Below, piece by piece: positions 33,466-44,388 of a stretch of DNA of 64,000 nt. Source of the DNA: Emiliania huxleyi CCMP1516 (taxonomy: Eukaryota; Haptophyta; Isochrysidales; Noelaerhabdaceae); contig NW_005196456.1 of NCBI RefSeq assembly GCF_000372725.1, forward strand, positions 178,162 through 242,161. Reading direction: 5' to 3'. The first letter of the stretch is position 1. Each line of letters opens with the position of its first letter. The position numbers and the translations under genes are program-made. Under the pieces are notes generated by a model. The model did not search any database. It was given only the letters and a program-made list of their open reading frames with translations, and was not told the DNA's origin.

Positions 33466-35495
33466 TCACGGCTTCTTGCTCTCGATGAGCTCGGCGCCCT
33501 CCTTCTCCGCTTGAGTGAGCAGCTTGCCCTTGTCTGCAATCTCTTTCCGCTCCGAGTACCTACACGAAGGCCATGGAATGGGCGTGTCGTGGACGTGTCA
33601 CCAGCAGGTGCCCTCTGCAGCTGTCCGAGGCGAGATGCCGATCGACGAGGAAGTCGGCGTGCTCGCGCCTAATCTCGGGCGATCTCGGGTCATCTCGCGG
33701 TCATCTCGCGATCGACGGGGAAGTCGGCTCGGCGTTCGCGCATCAGCCGCGTAAACTTAATGTGCTCCTACTAACACGCGATTCACAATGAGGAGATCAA
33801 CGGATAGGCATCAGCCGCGCACACTGATGTGCTCCTCCATAACGTCCACCACCCGCTCACGGAACGGGCCCGGCTTCATGCGGCCTGCCTCGTCAAATTC
33901 CTGCCACGCCTTTGCCACCGAAGACTGGTTGGTGGTGCAGGGCATTCTCATCCAACGCGCGAGCCTGTGGCCGAGATGACGCGAGATCACCCGAGATTGC
34001 CCGAGATGCCCCCAGATGAGGCGTCCAATGCGCGAGCCGGCGCAGCTCGTTGACGGCGTTGAAGGACTGCGAGCCGCCGTTCACCTGCAGCAACCTCGAC
34101 TATCTCTCTCGGCTATCTCTCGGCTATGCCTCGTTAACAAGGTACATGGTTGAAGAAGATTCACGCGATGATTGGGCAGCTCGATGGTCTCTCGGCCACC
34201 TCTCGCCTGCAGCACTGCGGCGGTGCGGCCCTGCGTCGGCCGCACGCTTCCTGACGGGCAGCGGAGGACAGGTGAGTACAGCTATAAGTACAGCTACACC
34301 GTGAGACAGGTAAGTACAGCTACCACAGGGAGCGCCTCTGTCCTCTCGAGTGCTGCTCGGGGTGGGGTACTCGGGGTGGGGCTACTCGGGGTGGGGCTAC
34401 TCCTCGGGGTGGGGAGAGTCTGTCCTCTACGTGTGGCTGCCCGTGTTGAGGGGGAGCCAGTCGATCTGGTTCTTGAAGACGCCGGTGATGGTGCCGTGCA
34501 TCTCGGGCGAGACCCACACGTGCGCCTAGGAGTTGGGCCTAGGAGTTGGGCCAGGCAGTCTGCGGCAGACCGTGGCAATCTCGGGCAACCTCGGGTCATC
34601 TCGGCTCTTCTCGCCTCCGACCAGAGCGACAGCGCGCGCAGCTCCTTGACCTTTGGGTGGTCCTCCAGCGACGGGTCGCGCACCGGGAGGCCTACACGGG
34701 AGATCGCGGGGATATTTGGGGAGATTGCGGGAGATCTGGCGGCGTCTGGGAGCCGGGAGGCCCTGCGGGCTGAAGACGCGCACGTCGGCGCCCATCGCCT
34801 CGAGCAGCCGCGCGCACTCGTGGGCGAGCCGCCTGCAGGGAAGGTTCAGACTGAGGCTTAGAAGGCTCCGAGAAGGTTCCGAGAGAAGGCTCAGTGCCCG
34901 GTTCTCTCTCCGGGGCCAGACAGAGGCCCGACTCCGTGTCTGCCTCTCTGGTATCTGGCGCCGGCTGAAGGAGCTCTCGCGCAGGGAGCCGTACAAGACA
35001 AGCACGCGAGGCGCGTGCGCCAGCTTGGCACCCGCGGGACGAAAGTCGCGCGCTGCCTCGAGCATGTCGCGAGGGAGCCAGTCGTCGCCAGCGCCAGAAC
35101 TGGGCAAGTCAAGGCTCGCGCGGTGAGCGAGCCAGCCGCCAGTGCCGTCCGCGTTGGGCTCAAGCGCGTAGCCGCCGTCGAGAGTGTAGGCCGCCTCCTC
35201 AGCCGAAGCGCAGCCGAGGCCAGCGCGGGTGGAAACGGCAGCTGTGGCAGACATGGTCACAGCGGGGCGTGCAGAGGGTGGGGCTCGCCGCACGACCACC
35301 GCAGCGACGGCCCCGACGAGGAAGAGCGACGCCGTGGCGACCTATCGAAATCGGCCCGACGCTGGTTCGTAGGGGAACTGCGAGCAGCGCGAGGCGAGGA
35401 TAGCCAAATGGCGACACCGAGACGTCGGCCCCGATCGGCCGGGGTTGGGGCGCCGATGCAGATGTCTGCTCGTTCTCAGCGCAGCGCTCTTGCAT
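33466..35495 (-). CDS. arsH: ArsH-type NADPH:FMN oxidoreductase
   Basis: Eleven exons, complement(33466..33559, 33639..33668, 33742..33767, 33835..33964, 34038..34084, 34207..34250, 34441..34525, 34615..34691, 34762..34832, 34962..35341, 35418..35495), encode 353 aa. ArsH is a flavoprotein that oxidises trivalent organoarsenicals and reduces quinones or metals. Diagnostic stretches appear only after splicing: [20 protein letters not shown] (FMN site), [80 protein letters not shown] and FLVDRYSERKE. It has an N-terminal extension of about 100 residues with a hydrophobic [17 protein letters not shown] segment, possibly a targeting sequence. Nine introns are GT/GC-AG; intron 8 (33768-33834) fits only a GA-AG boundary. 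Exons as short as 26 and 30 nt are supported by exact phase and family match. Confidence 0.9.
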
Positions 35496-36278
35496 TCACA
35501 CCCGCACAGCACCCTGAGGTATTTTTATGTTCCCCCACCCGGGTGGGGGAATTTTATATTTAGCAATATGAGCCGCCGTCCCCACTCGAACTCGAGTCCG
35601 CCGACCGCTATAGATCGAGCGGGGAGGGAGGCGCTGCCTCCGCGGCGGGGACGGAGGCGACACCTCCGTCCCCACCGCCATTGGTTCGAGCGGCAAGCCT
35701 TAGGTAGAGCGGGGACGGAGACGTGGAAAAGCGTGCTTGTGAGTGGAAGCCACAAGCGCGCTGGCTCCGGTCGTTTGTAAATGAGGGTGTTTTTCTGTGT
35801 GTGTGTTTTCTTGAAGCCTTTCTTAAACTGGGTAACGAACCCCTGTCACTCCGTGAAGTGAACAGAAGAGAGGTGTGAACAGACTGGCGTGCTGATCGTG
35901 AAGAGGCGCCATGTCATCGGACACCGAGAGCACGGTCTGCGACCCGCGGTTAGAGGTCGCATCCGAGCCGCAAGTCCCCAAGGGGCCGGGCCAGATAAGG
36001 CGCGTGCCCCAGCTGTTCACAGCAACAGCACGGTCTACCCCCGTCGTCCCACCCCAAGTGCAGCAGCTTGGTAGCGGCGGATGGGACGCCAAGAAGAAGG
36101 CCGAGTGCCCCAAGTCGCCATTCCTTGGCCGGGCCAGATAAGGCGCGTGCCCCAGCTGTTCACAGCAACAGCACGGTCTACCCCCGTCGTCCCACCCCAA
36201 GTGCAGCAGGATGTGAATACCCACCGACACCGGGAACTGTCCGGAGGCTACTCAACTCTCGAGTTGAGGTACGCACAC

Positions 36279-36315
<37 letters not shown>

Positions 36316-36398
36316 TACACCGGAACTCTGTTCACATAAACTGTGTTCACCTAAACGCACAACCCCGGGCCCCGAAATCGCACAGTGATGACAGTGAC
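35496..36398. repeat. Intergenic region with an 84-bp duplication and palindromes
   Basis: A segment of about 84 bp starting GGGCCAGATAAGGCGCGTGC occurs at 35987-36070 and again at 36130-36212. 35527-35560 is a CCCCCACCCGGGTGGGGG palindrome. 35625-35690 is a second inverted pair (GGGACGGAGGC...CCTCCGTCCCC). A (GA)n run lies at 36281-36313. The frame of the next gene stays open through this region from 36081, but the sequence is repeat and not credible coding. Confidence 0.7.
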
Positions 36399-37607
36399 AT
36401 GCAACACGGGGTCCCAGGGAAGGCGAGCAAAACCCTAACTGTGTTCACAGTAGGCACAAGGAAGAGTGGAGAGACACACACACCGCCTCCTATCCATTCC
36501 TGGTTGACCTGCCCTCTGGCCGCACCGTCGATGCTCTCCACACACGATGGCAGATTCAAAGCACCCCGCGATGACGCGGCGGCCACGCCCGCGAAGAGCG
36601 CTGATTCCCGCGCCAACTGCTCTTGCGTCGTCGACTCGACGACGGTGCCCGCAGCACAACGGCATGCTCCGACTGCTTCTGGAAGCACCAGCTTCCTCTT
36701 TCTCCTTGGCTACCCTCACACGGGCACCTCCAGCCTGCACTTTCTCCTCGCGACCAGCGGGTCCGTCAGCACGATTGGCGATTCCGCGGTCCTCGGTCCG
36801 TCAAAGGAAGGCATGGCGGCCCTCCCTGCAAAGGCATGGCTGCCTTTGCAAGGCGATCACCGCCCGGCTGGTCGGTGGGAGCCCAGCTTCTGGAGTTCGA
36901 ATTACTCGGATCTGGTGGAGAGAACCTACCTGAGCCATTGGGACCGCTCAAAGATTTTTATTGAGAGCTCGCCTCCCGAGATCTACCTCTCTCGCGAGCT
37001 CCATTCGACCTTCTCCAAACACGGGAAGGTGAGATTCGTTCTGCTGGTCCATGGCATCTGCGGGATGGGGGCGGACCGCTTCTTCGTTGGGGGCAGCGCT
37101 CGCCTCCCGATGTGCAGGCGATGCTGCAAAGGAGCGCTTGACAAGCCCTGCATAGACAGCTTCATGTCCGCCTCTTGGGCGCTTGCGCTCGACACGTACC
37201 GTAGAGTCATCGCGAGTTTTGGCGATGACGTCTTTGTGATTCGTTACGAGGACTTGTGCCTCCGCTTGAACCGTGTGCTGCGCGACTTGGCCGCATGGGA
37301 GCCGCGGTTGGCCGACATCAACGTCTCCCGCAAGCCAATCATTACCGACCACGCCGACGCTCACCACACGACTTCAACCATCGGCGACCACTGCGAATTG
37401 GCGGTGCGCCGCTGGCGAGAGCCCATGCCCGCGCTATGCAGTGCGACACCGCCGGCTTGGATGGTGCGGGCGGGGGTGATAAGCATGGCCAATCATACAC
37501 AGACTACTTTGCACCGGCCGGCCAGCTCGACCTGTGCGTCAATGGCTGCGACGCTCGGGTATGTCTACCGTCCCGGCCAGTTTGATTGCTCCATCACGTC
37601 CGAGTAA
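36399..37607 (+). CDS. Sulfotransferase-like protein
   Basis: Intronless. I place the start at the ATG at 36399 (MQHGVPGK, 402 aa); a later ATG at about 36531 is possible. The 5'-PAPS loop is LFLLGYPHTGTSSLHFLL. Later, KVRFVLLVHGICGMG stands where the 3'-phosphate loop is expected, and FVIRYEDLCLRLNRVLRDLA is the usual yEDL helix. Such enzymes transfer sulfate from PAPS to carbohydrates or small molecules, often in the Golgi, and coccolithophore polysaccharides are sulfated. Acceptor unknown. The usual RDP after the second motif is not obvious, so activity is uncertain. Confidence 0.7.
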   Translation: MQHGVPGKASKTLTVFTVGTRKSGETHTPPPIHSWLTCPLAAPSMLSTHDGRFKAPRDDAAATPAKSADSRANCSCVVDSTTVPAAQRHAPTASGSTSFLFLLGYPHTGTSSLHFLLATSGSVSTIGDSAVLGPSKEGMAALPAKAWLPLQGDHRPAGRWEPSFWSSNYSDLVERTYLSHWDRSKIFIESSPPEIYLSRELHSTFSKHGKVRFVLLVHGICGMGADRFFVGGSARLPMCRRCCKGALDKPCIDSFMSASWALALDTYRRVIASFGDDVFVIRYEDLCLRLNRVLRDLAAWEPRLADINVSRKPIITDHADAHHTTSTIGDHCELAVRRWREPMPALCSATPPAWMVRAGVISMANHTQTTLHRPASSTCASMAATLGYVYRPGQFDCSITSE

Positions 37608-37833
37608 GCTGGGCACCAGAGTAATCAACCTCTACAAGGGGGAGCGACATCCGTCCTTCCTTATTTTTCTAAATTGGGTCTCATCAGTCATCTCACTCGC
37701 AAAAAAGATGTGCGGTCTGTGTCTCTAACTCTATACGAACGTACAATATAGATAGATAATAGAACTTTAGATGCAGCACTGGCTCAGGCCTCAGGAGCTA
37801 CGGCTCTAGCGTCTAGGTTGTAGTCAAGGAGGT

Positions 37834-38532
37834 ATGAAAATACGGCTTTCTATCGGTCCCTTACTAGTCTCTATGAGGTGGACCCAGCTCAATGATGAGG
37901 CTACGGCGCGCATAATGAAGAGAGAGGAACACATCGAGTGGCTGAGGAAGCTCTTCACTGGGTGGAAGGAGGCTCGGCCGGCCTTGAGGGAGTCGCGGAG
38001 GAGGAGGGATAACGGAGGTAACGTGCAGACAGGCCAACAGCCAGTGGGACGAACGAGGGCCGCGACGGTGGCTCAAGCGGGAGGGAGCGGAGACAGTGGG
38101 CAGCAAGCGAAGTGGGTGAGACTGATGATGCTCCTCCGACTTAGGGAGCGGTTCAGCTGCTGGGCGGGCTTCAGGCTGGTGCTCACGCGAAAAGGAATCG
38201 ACGCGATGTACAAAGCATACAAGAAGAGGAGAAAGAAGAGGAGGGACATCAGTGGTGACGAAACAGAAGCTAGCGCAGACGAGGGCAGGGCAGACCCGGG
38301 GACGGCGGAGTCGGAGCAGACGGCATCGGCCGCCGAGGAAACGTTGGGAAGAGGCACGAGGAGGGCGGCGACCTCGACCGACTTGGACTATGGAGGACCC
38401 GTCACCAGACGACGCAGGGCAGACGACGGGGAGGCGGAGCAGACGCGCAGGGCGAGACGAGGGAGGGAGCAGGATGTTGCGGAGATCAGCAGGAGACTTA
38501 GCAGGAGGATGTACGAGCTACGACGAGATTAG
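37834..38532 (+). CDS. Basic 232-aa protein, unrecognised
   Basis: A single open frame rich in Arg, Lys and Glu (REEHIEWLRKLFTGWKEARP, MYKAYKKRRKKRRDISGDE). No domain recognised. The phrase ACTAGTCTCTATG occurs inside its start (37863) and again after its end (38717), which may mark a duplicated or mobile segment. Coding status is plausible, not proven. Confidence 0.4.
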   Translation: MKIRLSIGPLLVSMRWTQLNDEATARIMKREEHIEWLRKLFTGWKEARPALRESRRRRDNGGNVQTGQQPVGRTRAATVAQAGGSGDSGQQAKWVRLMMLLRLRERFSCWAGFRLVLTRKGIDAMYKAYKKRRKKRRDISGDETEASADEGRADPGTAESEQTASAAEETLGRGTRRAATSTDLDYGGPVTRRRRADDGEAEQTRRARRGREQDVAEISRRLSRRMYELRRD

Positions 38533-38773
38533 GAGCAGCAGGGACCCGAGGGACCATGTGGAAGACGGCTAGTGCTAGTCCCCCATCGGGAGGACGACCC
38601 CGGCTAGTCGCCGACCACACCCACAAAGAACCCTGCAAAAAGACCGCAGGGCGGGGACCTGTTCCTTTTTACCCATCTCCTAGTAGAGGTGTCCGTTTTA
38701 TTTATTTATTTATTTATTACTAGTCTCTATGCCCCCGTCTCACTATCGTCTATCGACCACCGTCCCCCGTGCT
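38533..38773. other. Intergenic, with CTCCTAGTAGAGGTGTCC motif and TTTATT run
   Basis: 38660-38718 has ACCCATCTCCTAGTAGAGGT followed by a (TTTA)n run. A very similar stretch with the same order occurs at 13307-13345. Confidence 0.6.
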
Positions 38774-39738
38774 TCATATCTCAGGCTGCCAGGAGGGCGA
38801 CAACGCCGCCGAGCGGCGGCGAGGGCGCGACTCGGCAGCCCTCCAGCGCAGCCGGACGACCACCACGTTTGCCGCGCTACAGCACATCAGCGCCCCGAGC
38901 GTGGCGGCGAGCTGGTAGTTGTGATACTCGGGCGAGGCGTTGTACAGGCCGGGGAGCAGGCCGAGGGACCAGATCACCTTGAGCAGCAGCAGCGGGCAGG
39001 TCATCGCCGGCGCCGCGGTCCCGAGTGTTGTGCCCGCCCAGTAGCGGAGGTAGCGCCGCGTGAGGCCTAGACAGAAATCTGCGTCCTCCACACGCTAGTG
39101 AGGGCATACCGCCCCTGCAACCTGAAGGGCGGGGGCGGGAGACCCCAAGACAGGCATGGCACGGCAAGGCCCGGTGCGGGCGGGACAGCCGGCTGCTGTC
39201 GACGAGTGAGAGGTGTCTAGGAAGCGTTTGCGAAGTGTCTGGGAAGTGTCTGCGGGCCTCGTGGCGGCGGCGGCGGAGCGACGTCGGCGAGGAGGGCGGC
39301 GGCGGCAACGGCGGCGGGATTCCAGCCAAAGATGTGGAACGAGCTGTTGAGGACGACCGGCGCGACGACCGTCGGAACAAGGGCGATGAGGCAGCGGAGT
39401 GCCGCTGCTGCCGTGCCGCTGGCGCCTGCCGGCCTCAGACCCGGCACGAACGCCCATGCGAGCGAGATCGCCGCGGCGGCCCCGCCGGCGAGGAGCTTGG
39501 CCGGCTCCTTGGAAAGCACCTCGCCCTTTGGAGGGTGGAAGAAGATGAAGATGACCACACCGAATGCGTGCACCACCGCACCAAACGCATAGAGAGCGTC
39601 GCTCACGGCCGCGCCCTCGCTCGGCTTTGAGCCGGTCTTACCCGGCGCGCGGAGCGTGCCGGCGTGAGCCTCTGACGATGCGCCGGCCTTAGTGGGCAGC
39701 GGAGAGGGAGCGTAAGAGCCGCGGCGAGTGCTGACCAT
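38774..39738 (-). CDS. Multi-pass membrane protein, unrecognised
   Basis: Exons complement(38774..39066, 39258..39738) encode 257 aa. ATG at 39738 (MVSTRRGSYAPSPLP). Four to six hydrophobic segments: LYAFGAVVHAFGVVIFIFF, LLAGGAAAAISLAWAFV, CLIALVPTVVAPVVL, PAMTCPLLLLKVIWSLGLL and LAATLGALMCCSAANVVVV. The intron is GC-AG, and its sequence carries AGACACTTCCCAGACACTTC units resembling the minisatellite in an intron of the phosphoglycerate mutase gene. No family recognised. Confidence 0.65.
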
Positions 39739-40540
39739 ACACTGCCCGGGCTTTTCTTGGCCTGCCGATACAGCGCGCCAGTGAAAAAATTCGAACGAGG
39801 CAAGTGCTCCAAGTGCTCCAAGCTGGACCCCCAAGCGTGGGCGACGGTTAGCGCACCGCACTCCTCTCCTTAAAATCCCTGTGTGGTGGCGGCGTGCCGT
39901 CCTCCCATCCCCTCTTGGGTTGTTCTTTTTTCTTTCTTTATGTTCGTTAGAGCTACATGCACTGACTCGAGCTTCTAAAAATCTCTCTCTCTCTGACTCG
40001 CCGGCATACACTGACCCGTTCGTTTCCACTAGTGTGATTTTGTGTGAGCTCTGTGTCTTGCTTTACAAACAACATACCTAAAATCGTTTACTAAGCGAGA
40101 GAACACTAAAGAAACAAAACAGACACGCCAAACGAGGGATGGGACGAGGACAGGGTCCCCACCTGCACGAGCAGGATTTTGGAAGGACGATCAGGGGGAC
40201 AGGTGGGGCTCTCCTGCTCCTGACAAGGGACACGACAGGCTCGCAGCGCGGTGCACGGTGGACTCCCACATCCACTGGCGGTCTCATCTCAGTCTAGCGA
40301 CCTGCCTCCAGCTTGTCGCTGGCAGTCTCTCCTACCACAGGCACACTGACACAGGGGTGGCAGGGGCGGCGGCGAGAGAGAGAGAGAGAGAGAGACCTCT
40401 CCTTTTTCCCATTAAGTACGAGTAGGAAGAATCGGAATCTGATCCCGCTCCACCGTCGGCTGCCCCCGTGCTAATAAACGTGCGTCCCACGCCAACCGCC
40501 CCTCCCTGGCCCACTGCCGACCGTCAAGCTTCCCTTGACC
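39739..40540. other. Intergenic, two dispersed repeats
   Basis: 39870-39941 is a plus-orientation short dispersed repeat. 40105-40350 is a minus-orientation long copy (GAGGGATGGGACGAGGACAG, CACCTGCACGAGCAGGATTT, ending CTGGCAGTCTCTCCTACCAC). (CT)n and (GA)n tracts lie at 39978-39992 and 40373-40396. Confidence 0.75.
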
Positions 40541-42241
40541 ATGATTGACCCGGAAGGCAAGGATGGCGGCGCGTCTCGCTCCAACCTCAAGCCCATGCTC
40601 CTCGGCGCGATCCTCGGCAGCGGTCTGACCGCTGGCGCGTTTGCACTTGCCTCGCACCGGACGCTCGGCTCTGCCCTGCGCGCCGACCGGGCTCCGCCAA
40701 ACGAAAAGTGGTCCCTGGGGAGTGTGCTTGGGATGGCGGCCGAGACGAGCCAGGACTTTTTTACCGACCCCAATTTTGACTTTGGGGAGACGGGCGAAAA
40801 GTGGTCCGACGCAATGAAGCCCGCCGCGTCCGCCGTCGAGGCTGCGCGCGGCATGATCTTTGGCGGCAAGCCCGATCCGCCCGAGGTCCCCCAGGTCATT
40901 TTCGTGCACGACGCGGTGCTTGACGACTTTCTGGGCGAGACGCTCGTGATGGACGCGCACGCGAAGGGGGACATCAACCTGCTTGGCTCCATCGTAGTCA
41001 ATGCCGACTCGGTGCCGCCTACCTCCTTTGAGCTCGTCAAGCAGTTCCGCTCCGCCTTTTACGGCTCCGACGCCCCGACGGGCAATGCAGTCACGCTGAC
41101 CGAGGCGCGGCTCTTCAATCCCTTTCCGATCGACTACCGCCGAGACAGTTGGAAGATGCACAACCTCCCAGTGATGCAATCTATCCCACCAGCGGAGTTC
41201 CTGCCCTCGTGCATCGGCAGCGGCGACGCCTGGCTCGAGGAGACGCTCGAGGCGGCTGCCGACAACAGCATCACCCTGCTGCAGGTGTGTGGCGTGGCGG
41301 ACCCTGGTAGCGCGCATGCACACGCACGCACGTGGCCGCGCACGCGGGCCGACCGAGACTCGGACAACCCGCGCACCAGCAGCCACCAATAATGGGGCGC
41401 GTCGGCAAAGTACTGCTCCGCCGCCTGCTCGTCCTGCGGGAAGGCGATGCGCTGCAAGCTCATCATCTCATCCTCGGTAGCGTAGGTCGCAACTCTCACC
41501 AACCTAAAGACGGTCTTCGAGAAGAAGCCCTACCTCGCCAAGAAGGTCACAAAGATGGTCTGGATGGCGGGCGCGATCGACGTGGCCGGCAACCTCGAGG
41601 AGCGCCACTGGGCGGGATTCCCAAAGATGACCAAGGCGATGTTTGACAAGTGGGGCTGCAAGACCGTCGGGGAGCCGGCCCCGTGCCAGGACCCGGACAG
41701 CGAGTACGGGCGAGGCTTCCCCGAGTGGAACGTTTGGGGCGATGTGCCGGCCGTGGATTACATCTTCCGCACGACCGACTTCCCCATCTACCTCGCGCCC
41801 CTCGACCTCGCCGATCAGCTCCCTATCCCGGGCGAGTTCATGAAGACGCTCGACAAGGCCTACACGCCAAAGTGCAACAAGATGATCTACAACGCGCTCA
41901 ATGTGAGCTACTCGACCTTTGCCGCCCCGCAGCCCTTCTACCGGCTCTGGGACTCGTCCGCCGTGATGTACGGCCTCAAGCCGGAGCTGTTTGGTGAGGT
42001 AGAGACCACGGAGCTGGCCGTGGGCACCACCTGGGAGTACCAGGGCTTGCTCATCCGCAAGTCGGAGGCCGAGATGGGCATGCCACCCGTCGAGGACTTT
42101 GTCGACGCGTGCGTGCGCGAGGGTGTCCACTCGCCGGTCGCGTTCCGCGAGGTCAACATCGTGCTCGGCCTCGCGGAGCCGGGCAACCCGCAGCCAATCT
42201 TCGACTTTGCGGCCAAGTCGGCCTGCGCAGCCGAGTCTTAA
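40541..42241 (+). CDS. Inosine/uridine nucleoside-hydrolase-like protein
   Basis: Exons 40541..41284 and 41486..42241 encode 499 aa. The N-terminus has a hydrophobic segment (PMLLGAILGSGLTAGAFALA), a likely signal or anchor. The nucleoside-hydrolase fold is seen in VIFVHDAVLDDFLGETLVM, where HDAxLDD replaces the usual DTDxGxDD, then INLLGSIVVNADSV and, across the splice, ITLLQVATLTNLKTVFEKKP and KMVWMAGAIDVAGN. The changed metal-binding motif means hydrolase activity is not assured. Nucleoside hydrolases release nucleobase from nucleosides. The gene converges on allantoicase. Confidence 0.75.
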
Positions 42242-42772
42242 CAAGGGGCTGTCGGCGCTAACAAGGGGCTGACAGCCCGCCGGCGCTAACAGCGGGGAAC
42301 GGAGACGCGCCGTGCCGCCGTCGGGCGTCGGCGTCGCCGAGCAGAGTGCCGTGTCGTCGCACGTCGCTTTTTGGCATCGTCGACCGGGGTGGCGAGTCAG
42401 AGCACTTGCGCGCGGGCGCCGGGGACGCAGGAAGTCCTCTCCCTTTTCTCACTCCGGGAACCCATTAATTAAGCTCAAAGTACGAACGTACACTGAGAGA
42501 TCAGACAAGAACGATGGGGCAAAACACGTCGGTCGCTGAAAATGGCCAGGTGAAGACGCTCCAGACTCCGCAATCTCGACGCTGTGGAGCCCCCCTCCTC
42601 CTCCCCGACCCCCCCCCACCCCCCCCCTTTCCCGATGCATGCGAACGCAGGGGCTTGACTCCTCGCCCTCCGGCCGCGGCTCGGCCGCCCGGATTGATAG
42701 AGTGCGCCCCCTTCGAGATGCGCCGCGATCTCGCTGCGAGAACTCGCTGCGAGACTGCGGCGGAGGAGGGGA
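42242..42772. other. Convergent intergenic region
   Basis: Space between two convergent genes. A duplicated GCTAACAAGGGGCTG lies just after the stop of the first, and there is a C-run at 42600-42630. No gene seen. Confidence 0.4.
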
Positions 42773-44316
42773 TCACTCCGGCATCGGCGCCACCGCCCGG
42801 CCGAACGCGCGCACGCGCATGATGCCGCCGTCGGGGAAGATGGAGACGCGCGCGTGCGTCGCGCGGCCTGCCGACGAGTCGAGCTCCTGTGATTCATTCC
42901 TCAGGATTAAGTACTAGCGTTGATACTCGTCGCGCGGCCTGCCGACGAGTCGAGCTCCTCCTCAAACGCGTGAATCGCGTCGGGCCCGAGGCGCGTGCGC
43001 GGCAGCAGCGGCCGCCACTCGACCGCGCCTGCTCACAGTAGAGGCGTGAAGAGACGCCGTTCACACGTCCAGCAGCGGCCGCCACTCGCCCGCGCCCTCG
43101 AGCAAGTCCTGCACCTCTGCGTGCGGCGCGTCGCACACCTCCACGAGGCACGACTCTGGGTAGTTTCCGCGAAAGTGCGCCGTGTCGATCTCGAGCCGCT
43201 CGATGCCGCCCGCCACGGCGGCGAGTCGGAACACGCACCACTCCGACGCGCCCGGCATGTCGACCAGCCCCGAGGACGGGTCCTGGCGCAGCACCGCAGG
43301 CCGGTTCGGGTTGCGCGCCGTCTCCCACCCGTGATCCATCCGCTCCCCGCGGCCAGGCCGCAGCAAGTTGCTTGGCTCGCCGTAGTGCCGGTTCGAGCAG
43401 CCGAGCGCGCGCGCGCCGTTCAGGGCGGAGAGCAGGTCGAGCGAGCCGACGGCGGCGGCGTCGAGCTCTGTCGCAAAGTCGCGCGCCACGGTCCCCCACG
43501 CACGCATGCGCGCAATCCCGCCGTCGGGCAGCGCGTCGACCAGCAGGTGGGTCACGCGGCGCGAGGCGAGCTCGGGAGGCACCTGAGCCGAGGGGAGCCG
43601 AGCGATGTCTCTTGGCTGTGTATCTCGGCTGCATCTCGGCTGCATCTCGGCTGTGTCTCAACCTCAAATAGGTGGACCGAGTTGCCCTCGGCAACCTCGC
43701 CGTCGTCGGGGACGCCGGAGGCGGCGCCGCGCACGTACCCCGCCCGCAGCCGCGACTCGGGCACCAGCTCGCACCACTCGGCCTTCGCCTCGACGGCGGC
43801 GCGGGCGCGAGCAATCTCGTCGGCCGAGGCGCAGGAGCCGCGCTGGCCGAGGTCTGCGCGCGGCGGGCCGAGCCAGGCGGTCTCGGGCAGCTCGCCGCCG
43901 CCGCGCGACGCCTCGCCCTCCTCCGCGTCGATGCACGCCGCCAGCACCCGCACCGCCGGAGTCTGGTTGCCCGTAAAGTGCGCCGTGTCAATCTCGACCC
44001 GCTTGACGGAGCCGGCGAGGCCGAGGCGGAGCAGCGCCCAGTCGTGGCCGGGAAGGCGCCGGCGGCGCGACTCCCACCCGTCCATCACCTTGCCCTGCGT
44101 GCAAAAGGTCTCCGAGTCGAAGTGCGGCGCGTGAGGCTGCAGCAGGTTGTCGGCCGTCGCAAACCACTCGTCCGTCGCAAAGAGGACGCGTGCACCGAGA
44201 CCAGCGTCGGCGAGATTGGTGAGGCTGCGGTCGGCGATGCTGGAGATGGCGCGGCAGTGCACCGCGCCACGGAGCCGCAGGTCGCCGCAGCGACGTGCGG
44301 CAAGCCGGCAAAGCAT
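42773..44316 (-). CDS. ALLC: Allantoicase
   Basis: Exons complement(42773..42867, 42939..43028, 43096..43582, 43663..44316) encode 441 aa. It hydrolyses allantoate to ureidoglycolate and urea in purine breakdown. Two allantoicase repeats are visible. The first has VLFATDEWFATADNLL, GKVMDGWESRRRR, GHDWALLRLG and VEIDTAHFTGNQTPAVRV. The second has SNLLRPGRGERMDHGWETAR, EWCVFRLAAVAGGIERLEID and TAHFRGNYPES. Both repeats end in the same FPDGGI(M/A)R(V/M)RA(F/W)G-type strand, the second only in the last exon. Intron 2 is an introner-core intron flanked by a 28-bp duplication. Intron 3 is flanked by an identical 30-bp duplication, so donor and acceptor can slide within it. Intron 1 holds CTCGGCTGCAT repeats. 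Confidence 0.92.
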
Positions 44317-44388
44317 CGATCTCCGGGGTCGGGCGGGATTTCGTTCTCCGCCGCCTTTCGGCTGACTCGTCTCGAGGTTCTCGAGGTT

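Noticed and set aside
36081-36398. N-terminal 106 codons of the sulfotransferase frame
   Set aside because: They cover a duplicated segment and a (GA)n tract; an ATG at 36399 is a better start.
41134-41502. Minus-strand frame inside the nucleoside-hydrolase intron (EDEMMSLQRIAFPQDEQAAE)
   Set aside because: It looks protein-like for about 35 residues but has no exon partners and overlaps the sense coding exon.
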